Of a stretch of DNA of 64,000 nucleotides, positions 40,101-55,100 are shown one piece after another. Under the pieces are notes generated by a model. That model was not told the DNA's origin. It saw only the letters and a list, made by a program, of their open reading frames with translations, and did not search any database. The position numbers and the translations under genes are program-made. Origin of the DNA: Limnoperna fortunei (lineage: Eukaryota; Mollusca; Bivalvia; Mytilida; Modiolidae); the NCBI GenBank assembly GCA_944474755.1, contig OX104122.1, forward strand, positions 20,919,714 to 20,983,713, read 5' to 3'. Position 1 is the stretch's first letter. Each line of letters opens with the position of its first letter.

Positions 40101-43100
40101 TGAATTTCTGGTGCATGGCAGTATGAAAAAATAGTCCCAATTTTCCCCTTTGTTTCTGCTTTTGCTTATAACTGCTACTGCTTAAGAGTTGGATATTTTA
40201 AGAGGTATGGAATTACTAAAAAAAAAAGAATAATTTTTTTTCAATATCTTTATAGTGGAAGCACTTCCTAATGTATGTAATGTGGTATAATGTGACCACA
40301 ATATTGAAATGAAAGTAGAAAAATCATTCGTAACTTTAAGGTAAAATTCCTGCATAAAGTTCGTGGACACCCCATTAATATGAAATTTAGCATTATATGT
40401 GTCCCATATATGAAATTTCAAGCGAAAGGAAGGTTTTTTAAATAAAAAGTTAAGATGCCTTGCCCGTTCTGTTACTTTGCACAGGCCATCTGATTGGATA
40501 ATGACCTAACCATAAAATTGTATTTCACAAGGGGAAATAATTGGTTAAGCCAACAACATACTGTATGTATGTACTGGTAATCTACTGATTTAATATAGAA
40601 TGGTATTTCACAAAGGGAGATAAAATACAAACTCATAAAAAGAGTAAAGAGTACAGTTACCTTCAACCCCAACTCTACAGAAGAGTATAATTACTCGTCA
40701 ATTTTATCCTGTCCACCAGAAATTAGTTAGTATAATTACCTTCAACCCCAACTCTACAAAGGAGTACTCTGTATAATTACTGGTCAATTCTATCCAGTCC
40801 ACTAACAATTCCTCAGTACTGTCCCTGTTGCACGAGGAATTCTTCCACAGGGAAACTTTAAATGTACTGATGTCCGACTCAGGATCAATGAAATTCTCCC
40901 ACGTCACTTTGATTGTAGAGTTGTCAGATGTAAATGTAACAGGCTAAGTAAAAAAAACAATAATCAACATATTATTTTCCAAATATGCTACATGCATCTC
41001 CCTCTACTGTGCATTACATGTACTACATACTTTTGTATAATGAAATTTCCAAGTGTGCAACCTAGGCCATTCATGACCAGCCAGCATGGATACTTTGGTC
41101 AATCATGTCCAGCCATCAAGGACAACTCAGTCAATGATGACCAGCCATCATGAGCACCTTAGCCACCCAGGCTGAACCAGTAATAGCCACCCAATAAAAA
41201 CCATGGGTGCACTCAGGTGCTCCGGACGAGTAAGCAGTGCCTGCCTCTAATTAGACAACCGTCGAGTTACTCATTGTCATGTCTAGGGAAAAGTCAAATC
41301 CAGGAATAAGAATCAGTACCTATGTCAGATCGTATTTGAAATGCTGATTTCCCAAAACAATCAATTAAGTCATGGTGACGACCAAAGAACTTCTGGAGAG
41401 ATAACATCAACCTAGGTGCAAATGTAACTATTCAGACTTTTACTAATAGATTTTACAACATTTTATTCATACCACATTTTAAATAAAACTTAAAAAATGA
41501 ACAAACCAAGACAATACAATGTTCTTTTTTTCAAATTGACCCATAACAGATTACCATGTGATAATCAGGTCCTGCTTTGATACGTCCTGTTTCTGGGGGT
41601 GTTGTGTCCACTGTAAACTCATGGTAGGTCATTCCACACTCACCAGATTTGTCCGTTCCTAGGTAATTAACAAATGATAGATTGTCAGACAGTTATATAC
41701 ATTGGTCAAAGTTGGTCATAATTTTATCTACTTTACACTTCTAATGAGTAAACTTATGGTTTTACATTAATGTTCTATATTAGCTTTTGGCATTTACACT
41801 TTATGTTGGCTAGAAAGTCTATGTCAACTCCTGGTCTAAGCTCCTTAAAGGAAAAATTATATTTTAACTAGCTCCCATTAAAAAAAAATAATTTGTCTCA
41901 TTGTGGATATACATATTGATAATAAATTGATAATTTTATTATTTTCATACTGACTGCTAGACATTAAATTATATTTCTAAATGCTTTAGGCAAAAGCGGC
42001 AAAATGCTCAGTGTAGTTAGTCATCTACTATTGATCACTGGAGCATCAGTACTGAGATGCAAGTTTCAGTTCCTGCTTCAGGCAGCGTGTGCTCAAATTC
42101 AATGTTAATTGCTGCTTTTCCTGCTTAAGGTCGATGGTTTTCATAAGATACTACCCAATAAAATCAAAATGCGATAATATAGATGACAAAGTGCAGAAAG
42201 TGGCCCAAACCACAGTCAAATAAAAAGAAATCTTTGTATCTGACAAATATTGAAATTACCTCCCTGAACATTTAATTGACATGAATTCATAGAACTTACA
42301 TGGCATATATAAGAACCTTTAAAATTGACATACTTGTATGCTTTGAATTTTAATTTAAATAGCTATTAAGATTTTTATCAAAGACTTACCCATCACCCAC
42401 ACATAGTAGACATTTCCTTGTTCTAACTGAAGGTTTGTTATTTTGTAGAATGTATTCTGGTTGATGTTACTGACAGGGTATATGCTAAACAAACGCTGTC
42501 TGTCCTCATTGGTAGCAGACCCTCCATCAATCTGGTAATAATAGTAAAATTATCTATAAATATACAACTACCACTAAAAAAATGCTGTCGTACCCATCGG
42601 CAGCAGACCTTCCATCAATCTGTCAACAGGAAATGAAAATCATAGGACAGTGACAAAATCTGAGACAAAGACACACGATACAAACAAAAGTCAAAACAAA
42701 AAGTCAGTAACCCTAACCGAACAAAAAACATGGGTGCACTCAGGTGCTCAGGAAGAGTAAGCAGTGCTTGCCTCTAATTAGACAACCATCAAGGTACTTA
42801 CCACAAGAAATACATCTCATCTCAATGTAGGTTTTAAATGTTTATTATTTAGAGCACAGAAACACATTTTTTTAAAATAAATTTTAGAAAAAACTACTAA
42901 CATTTAAACTTACATATAGCTTACAGTCTTTGCCTTTAGCATCTGTATTGTTAGATAAAGCTACATAGTACATCAGGATACCTAACTTGGAGTTAAAACC
43001 TTCAAACTGGACATCTACATATCTGTCTGTATTGATGTAATCACTCATAATGATAGTCCCAGCTGTAAAGTAAAGACAAAAGCTGTCAGAAAATTAGTGA

Positions 43101-46100
43101 TGTCTAGGATCAAAGTAGGATAGAGGACTAAAAATTATATTCCTTGAATCAGGAAAGTGTCCACAATGTGTGCCAGAAAATCTTTAACACAATACACTCA
43201 AATCTAACATAAATATTGTGTTACTAAAATGTTCTGCATTAATAACCTGAAGATTTCAGATTTTGTCAACCATTGTACCAAAAAGAAGGAGATATGTTAG
43301 CATTTTAATTAACTTTAAGTGAGTATGATGTAACTCCAATAGAGATAAGACACATATTTCTGAGTATTTATGAAAAGGAAAGAGTGGTCTAGTTTCTGAT
43401 TATTGCAGAAAAGTTTATGGCTGGCAGTACAATATATGGGTTGAATTGTTCAGCAGACAAACATTTTTTTACATGTCTTTTATCTGATTCTTTTTATTTT
43501 CTTCCACAAAAATCAATGAACTTTTTGCAGTAACAAAGAGCATAATATCCCTCCTTACTTAACATACTGATAGTTAAATTATCAATTGCCAAAATCACTT
43601 ACGAGTCACTCCTCCGTCAAATCCAACATGGAAGCCATTTGATGTAACCAAGGCAACAGAGTATGAGGCACTGTAAGCTTTAACAGTGAAATAATAGGTA
43701 CCAGTTCCAGATACCAGGTCTAGGTTATAGAAGGTAACAGTTTTATTTTGTCCTACATTAGTGAATGGCACGATATTGTCTCTTGTCTTAGGAAATCTTC
43801 TGTCTGTTCCAACTGCAACTTCATAGAAGGCAACCCGTTGATTATCTGGTTGTTCGTGTTTTTGAGATTCATCAACATGAATTCCTGGGTTTCCTAAAAT
43901 AAACAAATTCTGATCTGTAAAGGTACTAAGTATTGTTTAGATCTTTTTAATAAATCATGTATATATGCTGCTAAACTGGATGCAATTGCTTGTAAATGGA
44001 AATTAACTATTTCCATCTAAATTAAAAAGTGCCTTCAAATGTGAGAGTGTATAAAATCAAACAAATATGTGAACACAAATGTTTACTGTAATAATGTCTC
44101 TGACACCTCTAGGGATTGAATCCGGAATCTCAGTATTACCAGACAGCCCACTAACCAAATGAGCCAAAGAAGGACTCTATTCACTGTCTCTGACACCTCT
44201 AGGGATTGACTCCGAGATCTCAGTATTACCAGACAGCCCACTGACCAAATGAGCCAAAGAAGGACTCTATTCACTGTCTCTGACACCTCTAGGGATTGAA
44301 TCCGGGATCTCAGTATTACCAGCCAGCCCACTAACCAAATGAGCCAAAGAAGTACTCTATTCACTGTCTCTGACACCTCTAGGGATTGAATCCGGGATCT
44401 CAGTATTACCGGACAGCCCACTAACCAAATGAGCCAAAGAAGTACTCTATTCACTGTCTCTAACACCTCTAGGGATTGACTCCGGGATCTCAGTATTACC
44501 AGCCAGCCCACTAACCAAATGAGCTAAAGAAGGACTCTATTCACTGTCAATTTTGATTGGCTACATACTTAATACCTGCGTGAATGCAGATAAGCCTCCT
44601 GTTACATTAGAATAAATTTGTAATTAATCAATGTTCAAAACTTGTTTCAACAAAATTTAACACATTTGAAAGACGGTTCTGCAACTATAGTTCGGCTTTG
44701 TTGTCGAGACCACTTTATTAGCCCAAATAGCTAATTGGAACCTTTGAACCTGGGCAATAACTGTTAAACACAAAAATAAAAAAAATAAATAGGTCATCTA
44801 ATGGGGCTTTAAATGATACATTGTTTTTAATATCCATTAACAGATTTTACTGAATTACAAATCAGCCTATAGGAAAAGCTAAGCATGATAGCAGTCCATC
44901 TCAGAAGACAATTTTACCTATAAAAATAATTATAAATTGGCTAACTCAAAAACTACAAATGAGATTGTACTGAAAATGCAACTTGATCTTAATTATATAG
45001 TACTTCACCACTGTGCAAAGTTTTAACAAAATCCACTTTTTCAAATAATCTTTTGAAAACTGCCAATATTAGACAATTTTTTTGTAATTGGCCTTACTCC
45101 ATCCTCACAAGTCAGGGTTTTTATGTTCTCTGTAAGTGTACACGAAACCCTGGCAAACTTAGCTAGGAAATTCCCGGGCTAAAAGTCCGTATTTTGATTG
45201 GCTACATCATACCTTAATGTAGCCAATCAAAAGCTCGCTTTCATTGGTTAGGTGATATCCCTATGTCAATTGTAAATAAACCAAACAGATGTGTTGCATA
45301 TAGACCATGTGAAAATCAGTGTATTTTGTACAGTAATTTCAATAGCTTGTTATCACCGCGTTATTTAATAGTTGGGTTACGTTTTCTTCCCACTCAATAA
45401 TGGAGTAAGAATGACTATAGGCTACTGCCAAACACTTGCTTCTGTCAAGCAATTTCATTAGTTGATATTTTAAAGGTTTGACATCATATGAAAATCTTCT
45501 AGCCCGGGAATTTCCAAGCTAAGTCTGTCAGGGTTTTCGTGGACACATGTGGACACAGAAACCCTGACTTGTGAGGATGGCCTTACTCAAAAACTACAAA
45601 TGGAATTACGCTGCAAATTGCACTTTATCTTAATTTTATAGTGCCAAACAGCAGTGCAATGTTTTAACAAAATTCTGTTGACATGTTTTCAAGTTATCAT
45701 TTGGAAACCATCAACTGTTGACCAAAAAATTGAAGAATGTGTCCATGGGACACGGATGCCCCCGCTAAAGGAAGTCCCAAACAGGAAGTAGTTGTCCAAC
45801 AGGTCTGAAAGTCGCTTAGGACGTACAACTTGTGATACTTAACCACCCTGCCAAATTTCAAATTGTTCTAATGTATGGTTTCGGAGTAAAGCTTGATGGA
45901 AATTTTCATACTCGTGTTGACACATTTTCAAATCGGCCCAGTCGAAAACAGGAAGTAGTTGTCCAACAGGTCTGAAAGTCGCTTAGGACGTACAACTTGT
46001 GATACTGAACCACCCTGCCAAATTTCAAATTGTTCTGATGTACGGTTTCTGAGAAAAGCTTGACGGAAATTTTCATATCGGCCCAGTCGCAAACAGGAAG

Positions 46101-49100
46101 TAGTTGTCCGACAGGTCTGAAAGTCGCTTAGGACGTACAACTTGTGATACTGAACCACCCTGCCAAATTTCAAATTGTTCTGATGTACGGTTTCTGAGAA
46201 AAGCTTGACGGAAATTTTCATACTCATGTTAACACATTTTCATATCGGCCCAGTCGCAAACAGGAAGTAGTTGTCCGACAGGTCTGAAAGTCGCTTAGGA
46301 CGTACAACTTGTGATACTGAACCATCCTGCCAAATTTCAAATTGTTCTGATGTTCGGTTTCTGAGAAAAGCTTGACGGAAATTTTCATACTCATGTTAAC
46401 ACATTTTCATATCTGCCCAGTCGCAAACAGGAAGTAGTTGTCCGACAGATCTGAAAGTCGCTTAGGACGTACAACTTGTGATACTGAACCACCCTGCCAA
46501 ATTTCAAATTGTTCTTGTGTACGGTTTCTGAGAAAAGCTTGACGGAAATTTGTACATACAGACGGACGTATTTACGTACAAATGAAGTCCCAAACAGGAA
46601 GTAGTTGTCCGACAGGTCTGAAATTCGCTTAGGACATACAACTTGTGATACTGAACCACTCTGCCAAATTTAAAATTGTTCTCATGTACGGTTTCTGAGA
46701 AAAGCTTGACGGAAATTTGTTCGGACGTACGGATGGACGGACGGACATGAGTAAAACTTAATGCCCCCCGACATGTCTTCGCGGGGGCATAAAAAAAATT
46801 GAAGAATGTGTCCATGGGACACGGATGCCCCCGCTAAAGTAAGTCCCAAACAGGAAGTAGTTGTCCAACAGGTCTGAAAGTCGCTTAGGACGTACAACTT
46901 GTGATACTGAACCACCCTGCCAAATTTCAAATTGTTCTAATGTACGGTTTCTGAGAAAAGCTTGACAGAAATTTTCATACTGGTGTTAACACATTTTCAT
47001 ATCGGCCCAGTTGAAAACAGGAACTAATTGTCCGATAGGTCTGAAAGTTGCTTAGGATGTACAACTTGTGATACTGAACCACCCTGCCAAATTTCAAATT
47101 GTTCTTGTGTACGGTTTCTGAGAAAAGCTTGACCAAAATTTTCATACTCATGTTAACACATTTTCATATCGGCCCAATCACAAACAGGAAGTAGTTTTTC
47201 GACAGGTCTGAAAGCCGCTAAGGACGTACAACTTGTGATACTGAACCACCCTGCCAAATTTAAATTTTGTTCTAATGTACAGTTTCTGAGAAAAGCTTGA
47301 CGGAAATTTTCATACTCATGTTAACACATTTTCATATTGGCCCAGTTGCAAACAGGAAGTAGTTGTCCGACAGGTCTGAAAGTCGCTTAGGACGTACAAC
47401 TTGTGATACTGAACCACCCTGCCAAATTTCAAATTGTTCTGATGTACGGTTTCTGAGAAAAGCCTGACGGAAATTTTCATACTTGTGTTAACACATTTTC
47501 ATATCGGCCCAGTCCCAAACAGGAAGTAGTTGTCCGACAGGTCTGAAAGTCGCTTAGCACATACAACTTGTGATACTGAACAACCCTGCCAGATTTCAAA
47601 TTGTTCTCATGTACGGTTTCTGAGAAAAGCTTGACGGAAATTTGTACATACAGATGGACGTATTTACGTACAAATGAAGTCCCAAACAGGAAGTAGTTGT
47701 CCGACAGGTCTGAAATTCCCTTAGGACGTACAACTTGTGATACTGAACCACTCTGCCAAATTTTAAATTGTTCTCATGTACGGTTTCTGAGAAAAGCTTG
47801 ACAGAAATTTGTTCGGACGTACGTACTGACGGACGGACAGACATGAGTAAAACTTAATGCCCCCCGACATGTCGTCGCGGGGGCATAAAAATTGAATTGG
47901 CCCAAGTCCAGAACTACAAATTGGATTGTGCTGAAAACTGAACTTGATCTTTATTTTATAGACTTAAAAACTGTGTATAGTTTGAACAAAATCTTTTGAC
48001 AGGTTTCAAGTATCATCTGGAAATCACTGGAGCAAGAACAGACGGACAGACACTCATATCCATATGAGGGTATCACATAATACCTCTCCACTTTGTGTGA
48101 TGGAGTATAAAAACCCAAACAGCAGCCTGCAAAAATTTGCCTACATAAATATTTAAAGTACTTAATCAAGATTTAGAAAATAAAGTATTCCTTTTTAAGG
48201 AAATATCTTACCCGAGATTACATCCACCTGAGCAGAGGCTCCAGACGGGAGACCAAATCCATCCCAGTTTGCTGTTACCATTGTTTTTGAAGGTAAGAAG
48301 TTCAAATCATACCCTGTAATGTCCCCATCAAACACCTTGCCTGGTAGGAGGGGATCCTGTTCTATTGTCACACCATCAGATCTTATGATATAGGTGTAGT
48401 TCAGAGCATTGGTGATTCTCAGTAAGGAATAATACAATTCACCATTCTTCATGTGAAGGGCATCATTCATTCCTGCTGTTTTCACTGTAAACAAGTAATT
48501 ATTTAGGCACAGTACAAATATGTATATTTTAGTTGATACAGCATCTGGACACCTATAATGTATTTTGTGGAGTACCTGTCAAAGTCACTCTACTAGCATG
48601 ATATGGATAATTATCGTCAGTTTCCAAACTTTATCGTTAGTTTCCAAACTATACCACATTGATATGGAAAATTATCGTCAGTTTCCAAACTTTATCGTTA
48701 GTTTCCAAACTATACCACATTGATATGGAAAATTATCGTTAGTTTCCAAACTATACCACATTGATATGGAAAATTATCGTCAGTTTCCAAACTTTATCGT
48801 TAGTTTCCAAACTATACCACATTGATATGGAAAATTATCGTTAGTTTCCAAACTATACTATATTGATATGGATAATTATCATCAGTTTCCAAACTATACT
48901 ATATTGATATGGATAATAATTGCCAGTTTCCAAACTATACTATATTGATATGGATAATTATCGTCAGTTTCCAAACTATACTATATTGATATGGATAATA
49001 ATTGCCAGTTTCTAATGACGTTGGTTTAAGTAAATAATAATGTTACAAAACAGCAATAAAGAGAGTACTGTTTGTTTTATTTCCTTAATCTCATTATTTT

Positions 49101-52100
49101 TCTCGATGCAAGCAGCTAGTTCGATAATTTTGATCTTTGAACTAAATCAAGCAATAACTTATGTATTTAGTGTTTACAAACCTATACAATCACAATTGTA
49201 TTCACTAGAGATTGTATCCAAATTTCAGATTTGTTCATTATAAAATGTTTAAATGACAATAAAATTATAAACAGATGACTAATTTTAGAAAAATACGGAA
49301 TCAACAATTTCTACTTTTCATCCCTTTGCTGTGAAAAAAATTACTACAGATGTAAATACTACAAATATAAAGTGTATAGGTAAATTAACAGATCAAAGTA
49401 ATTGTTAGTACAGTACTGTGAAATCAGTCTGTGCCGTATCTTATAAAGCCACTTTGCATAAACTTTAAATTTATGTTTTGAACAGTTCCAGTGAATGGTA
49501 CACTTATGACAAGTCCATTTTGCCACAGGCTCCATTAAGTAACTGCAAATACCTTTAAAAAAAACTTAACAAACCTCCAACATCAAGCCATTCCTGCACA
49601 ACCTTGCCATCTAGTCTCTGAATCTGCCATTCATACTTAGTTACAGGACAGGGGTCACCGGATACATCCCAAGCTGCTCTGTAGGTGTCAAAACTCTCCT
49701 GGAAGTTTCTAGAGGAATAAAAAAATATATGAGTACCATTAGGAAATAAGATATGACAGTACTATTCTTGGGAAAACAACTATCCAGGAAAAAAATGTGA
49801 CTAACACATTTATACAATTTTATAATACAAATAAGTGTTGATTGGTGTCAACAACAATGTCACAGGTGAGAAAATTATGACAGCTACTTGCACATCTGAA
49901 TGTCAATCTTCTTGAATAACAGAGACCAAAAGGGGAGATAATTCCTGACAGTCTATGTCAATAACAGAAACCAAAATGTGACAGAGAAGTTAATCCCTAA
50001 TCTAACTACACAAAAATAAGATAATTTTTAGGAGTACAAAGGGGAGATAATTCCTGACAGATAATTACACATGACAATAGCAATAAGATACCATTATGCG
50101 ACAGGGGATGTTAACTCTGAACTAAACTACTCATAATTATTATTATATTAAGATTATTAATTCAGAAGTACATAACAGGGGAGATAATTCCTGACAGTCC
50201 ATGTCAATAACAAACCAAATGTGAAAGGGAGGTTAATCCAAAACTTAACTACTCACAATAAGATTATTTCAGAAGATAATGGCAGGGGAGATAATTTCAG
50301 AGAGATAATTACACATCCCAATGGCAATAACAGAGGCCACTAAGTGACAGGTAGGTTAACTCTCACAATAACATCATTTTAGAAGGACATAACAGGGGAG
50401 ATAATTCATAATAGTCCATATCATAAAAACAGAGACCAAATGTGACAGGGAGGTTAATACCTAAACTAACTACACAAAATAACATAATTTCAGAAGTTCA
50501 TAACAGGGGAGAGAATCCTGACAGTCCAAGTCAATAACAAACAAATGTGACAGGGAGGTTAATCCCTAACTTAACTACTCGCAATATTATTTCAGAAGAC
50601 CATAACAGGGGAGATAATTACCAACAAATACTTACACATCACCATGTGATTCTTTCAGCACATCATACACACCAATATGTGACAGAGGGGGTAATCCTTG
50701 ACTAAGATAGGACAGGTACAGTCCATTTGATGTAGCTACACTTGACAATCCTGCTCCATTGGTTCCTTTGATTGATACATAAACCTGCAATGTAACATAC
50801 AAGACCATATAAGACCTACATGACAAGACCAAAAGTAGAGCATATTATATAAGCAGAGGTTTGTAGTATGCATAGTTAATTTTAAAGTTGTTTAATCTGC
50901 ATGTTTTAATTTTCAGCATTTAAAATAAAACAAACTATTGACTACATTAATACTCAGACTCTAATTACTTATAATTGTGAGGATATATGATTTAAATGGT
51001 GTCACATCATGTGAGAAATTATGGAAAAAAAGTTTAACTCCCCTTTGGAAAAATACAGTATACAACCAGCATTACGATGACAACATGGAATTTGATAGAC
51101 ATTTGCTGCTTGTTACAGGTATCATGCATTTTATAAATTAGTAAAACTAATGCTGCCTTCTTGATATCTTTTTAATGATATGACAATATTGCCAGAGTTG
51201 ACATTAACACCAATCAATCATTTAAAATTTCCCAGAAGGAAGTACATGTATATCTAGTTACCTTTTTCTGTCCCATTAAGTCCAGTCCACCAATTGTAAA
51301 ATACTTGACATCCAGAGGTATGTCAAAGAATGGTTTGATCTGTCCCCCTCCTGGTGTTGTCCCTAGGGCTATCTGATATCTATACAGAAAAATACAATGT
51401 ATAGTGCACAAAAATCATTTCCACATGTCAGTGAAGTCAACTTTGTCAATTTTTATCATTTTAGAACATTACATATAAAAATCTTAACTTTTAATGGTTG
51501 ATTAACAAAAACTATTTTTTAATACACTTCACTTTGTCTTTGGGTGACTATACTTAATTATACTTATATTGTATAGTCCTTTGCCTAGTATAGTCTTGAC
51601 TTAAAGTAATGCATGAAATTTTACTGCAGACATCATCCTTAAAACAGATAACAGGTAAATACATCAATAAACCTACAGCTCTAAGAGAAATAACTGTGAA
51701 TTCATTTTAACTAAGCTGGTCAGCAAGTCATCTATCCTACTTCAGGTCATACCACGAAAGTTTTAAATTATTTTGTACAGATTACATAAAAAATGACAGT
51801 GTTTTGTTTGTCCGTATGAAATGAGCCGATTGGTAAGAATTATCTGTTGCTCAGTAAAGGTATACATATCTGGGTGCTGTTTCATAAAGCGATCGTAAGC
51901 TTAACGTGCATGTTATCCCATTTTAATTGGATTGAATAACAAGCTCGTTAATTAGCGATCGCTTTATGAAAGGGCACCCAGTTCTATAACTCAAAATGAG
52001 AAACCATATTAATCAACTCACAAAATATATGATAAAAACGTACCCAATAATTCCAGACTCCTCGTCGTTGAAAGGCTGCCATGTTGCTGACACTGATGAT

Positions 52101-55100
52101 AGAGATTCGGAGCAGGTGGCATCCAAAGTGTCACATTCTACAATTATTTAAAAACACAGCATCATTCATAAACCATTTTTGTGTATGTCAAATTGAAGAA
52201 TTTGCTGTGTTTTTGTGTAGAAACACAGAGTCATGTAACCACATATTTAGTAGCAAATTTTGATCGTTTATATGACCATTTTTCATTAATTTTTAGAATC
52301 TGAAATTAATTTAAAGTTTTTTTGTATTTCTAATGAAATGTTTAAATAACATATTGTTGCAATATTTTTGTTATATTGAACAAATGAAAGCTACTTGCAT
52401 GACTGTAATTAATAATTTTTTGTTAGCAAATCAAAAGGGAACTACATAGACAATAACAAGTTAAACCGTGGATGGCAAACAAAACAAGAAAAACTGTGAG
52501 CAATGCTCACTATATGATAGCCGCCGCTTTCCAGTTTTCAAAATATCCCAAATATTAATCTGATCAAAATGTTAAATACACTGTATCAGGTGCACAATGG
52601 GACTAAATGACAAAGATTCCGCGTAAGTTTCATCAAATTCCATTCAGTACTGTAGGAGGGAGTTGTGGATAAGAGAAAGTGTAATGGACAGACATACAGA
52701 GACAAAGTCCATGGATGGCAAACAAAAAAAAAAGGTTTGTATAATCATTCTTACAATACAATTTATCATCTAGAGTCTCTTTGGTCACGTACAGTTTTCA
52801 TGGTGTGTGTACCTTAATAGAATTCTATAGTTTATATTATTATAGTCAAAATACAATGACCTGTCAGGTATTTTCTACCTATTGGTCAACCAATTCTTAA
52901 TACAGATAACAGCTGTTTAGAAAACTGCTTCAATCTGTTTTCTTTAAAGCTCTTCATCAGTGATAGCTTGGACATTTAAATTGCAGCTACTCATGTGTGA
53001 CTCAGGTAACTTTTAAACTTCTAACTCATTACACACTATGGCAATCTCTCCAGTAAAGTTACTTGAGTCATGCATGAATAGCTGCAATTAAAATGTCCAG
53101 CTCTTTCTGATTAAGAGCTTTAAAGAAAACAGATTGAAGCAGTTTTCTAAAATGCTGTTACCTTCTTTCGAAATTGATTGAGCAATAGGTAGAAAATACC
53201 TGACAGGTCATAGTATTTTGACTCTAATACCAAATCTATCTACCTTCATCAGTATCACAAATCTTAGCATTCATCTTGACTGTGACCTCATTATCTCTGA
53301 CATCAATTCTGTATGTGGTATGAAGGTCAACGACCTTGCCATATTTTGGTGGTGTCGTATCTATAGCAACAGGTCCAGAGAAAGCATAAGTTTCCATACC
53401 GACTGTATTAATGGCTGTTACTGTTACATAGTAAGACTTTCCATGCTCCAACATACTGTTTATTCCTGCCATAAAAGGTAAGCAAAATAAACTTTTACAT
53501 CTATGCAACTTCTTTGCTCAACAAATAAATAAGAATCTAATTGCAAATGTTCATAGCACTATTTTAATTGACTGATTATTTGACTTGGACTGTAAAATTA
53601 TTCAAATAAATTCTTGTGTTTGCCTAAAAAACCCAAGGCAACATCGGTAAAACTTGATTGGGTTTAATTAACATAAATAAAACTTTGCTCCTATAATTTG
53701 TTTCCCACCACAAAAATATCAATTATGATTTCACCTACCTTGTATAGAATACAAGTTAGAGTAACCAGACATTTCATGGCCTGCAAGTATATCATTGGAT
53801 CCTTGGGATGATCCCATGGAAACATTGAACTTCTCTATAGGACTCTCATTGTCCAGGAAACCAGTCCACTTGCATTTAATTGGCATTTCAAGCTGAAATT
53901 GCAGTAATTATTTATGTATTTTACTTACTTTCCTACTGCCCTTAATGTCATTGACATGATGAGCAGCAACACTTCCTTTTTATGTCTCTCTTCAGTCATT
54001 CTATCTACTTTATTTATTTTACTTTCCTTTTCATATGATTATATGTGCAATGTTATAGTCAGTGAATGTTTTTAGATTAAACATTTTGACATATACAAAA
54101 TGTTTCAATATTTTCTGGCAAAGTTCCTAAATAAAACAGATCGGAGGAAAATGTAAGTAGTTGATATTTGAATTTGTCATGTAAGATTTGGGGTTAGATC
54201 TATTGTGGTAAAACTTTAATTCTCTATGATAGCCATTTGTTTTTTTAAAAAATAAAATTCATACCCCAACATATTCTGGACACACCACTTCTCCAGGACC
54301 AGGTGGCGTTGTATCAATGATGACACCTCCAGACATACCATGGCTTATTAGACCAGCCTTATTTTCTGCCCATATGTTCACAATGTTTGGTTTTCCTAAA
54401 TGAACAAAATTAACTTGTCAATTAACACCAATTGATAATATATAAATCTGTTAAACCACTTGTATTTATATTTTAAAACAGCTACAAAAGATAAAATGCT
54501 TCCTAACAGTAATTCCAACATCAAGTGTACTAAAGAATATTCAGCCATTAATTCAGTGGACACATTTACTCATATCAAACATAATAATGCAAAGTACCAA
54601 TAGTTTGGTAATTTTACTAAGCAGTACATGCATGCCAATGAATTGACCTTATAAGGTGTCTCACATGTCAAATCAAGTATCACTGGTGAGGAAGTTCACT
54701 CAGCAATTCAGCTGAGTCACAACAACTTTGGTAACACATCTTCAGCATATGATTTGTTTGTTTGTTTGAATGATGTTCTTTCAGCAATTTTTCAGCTATA
54801 TCATGGTGTCCAGTTTTTATTGGAGAGGGAGCCAGAGTACACAGAGAAAACCACTGATCTTTGGTTTGGAAAACTGGCAATTCTTGTCAATTAAGATTGG
54901 AGTTTAGTACACCCTGTCTACTTTGTTGACAGATCACATAATCAATAGTAGACGAACTACCTTAACCACTCGGCCTCCTTCAGCATATGGTAAAATGCTT
55001 TCTATTTGTCTCACATTAAAAAAAAATGTCTCTTATCTGTCAAGACAGGTGTAACTGAGGCCTAAGGTAGTTCACTCAGCAATTCAGTTGACACAACCAC

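Noticed and set aside
40182..40672. minus-strand frames of 79 and 66 codons
   Set aside because: They fall in an intron with duplicated low-complexity sequence (GGTATTTCACAAGGGGA-type) and have no splice junctions in phase.
44083..44511. 142-codon minus-strand open frame with internal repeats
   Set aside because: It is produced by the 90-bp tandem array (90 is divisible by 3). No start context, no homology, and no splice partners.
45928..47844. several ~80-110-codon minus-strand frames in the 167-bp cassettes
   Set aside because: The same peptide phrases recur in shifted order with the repeat. They reflect the repeat unit, not a gene.
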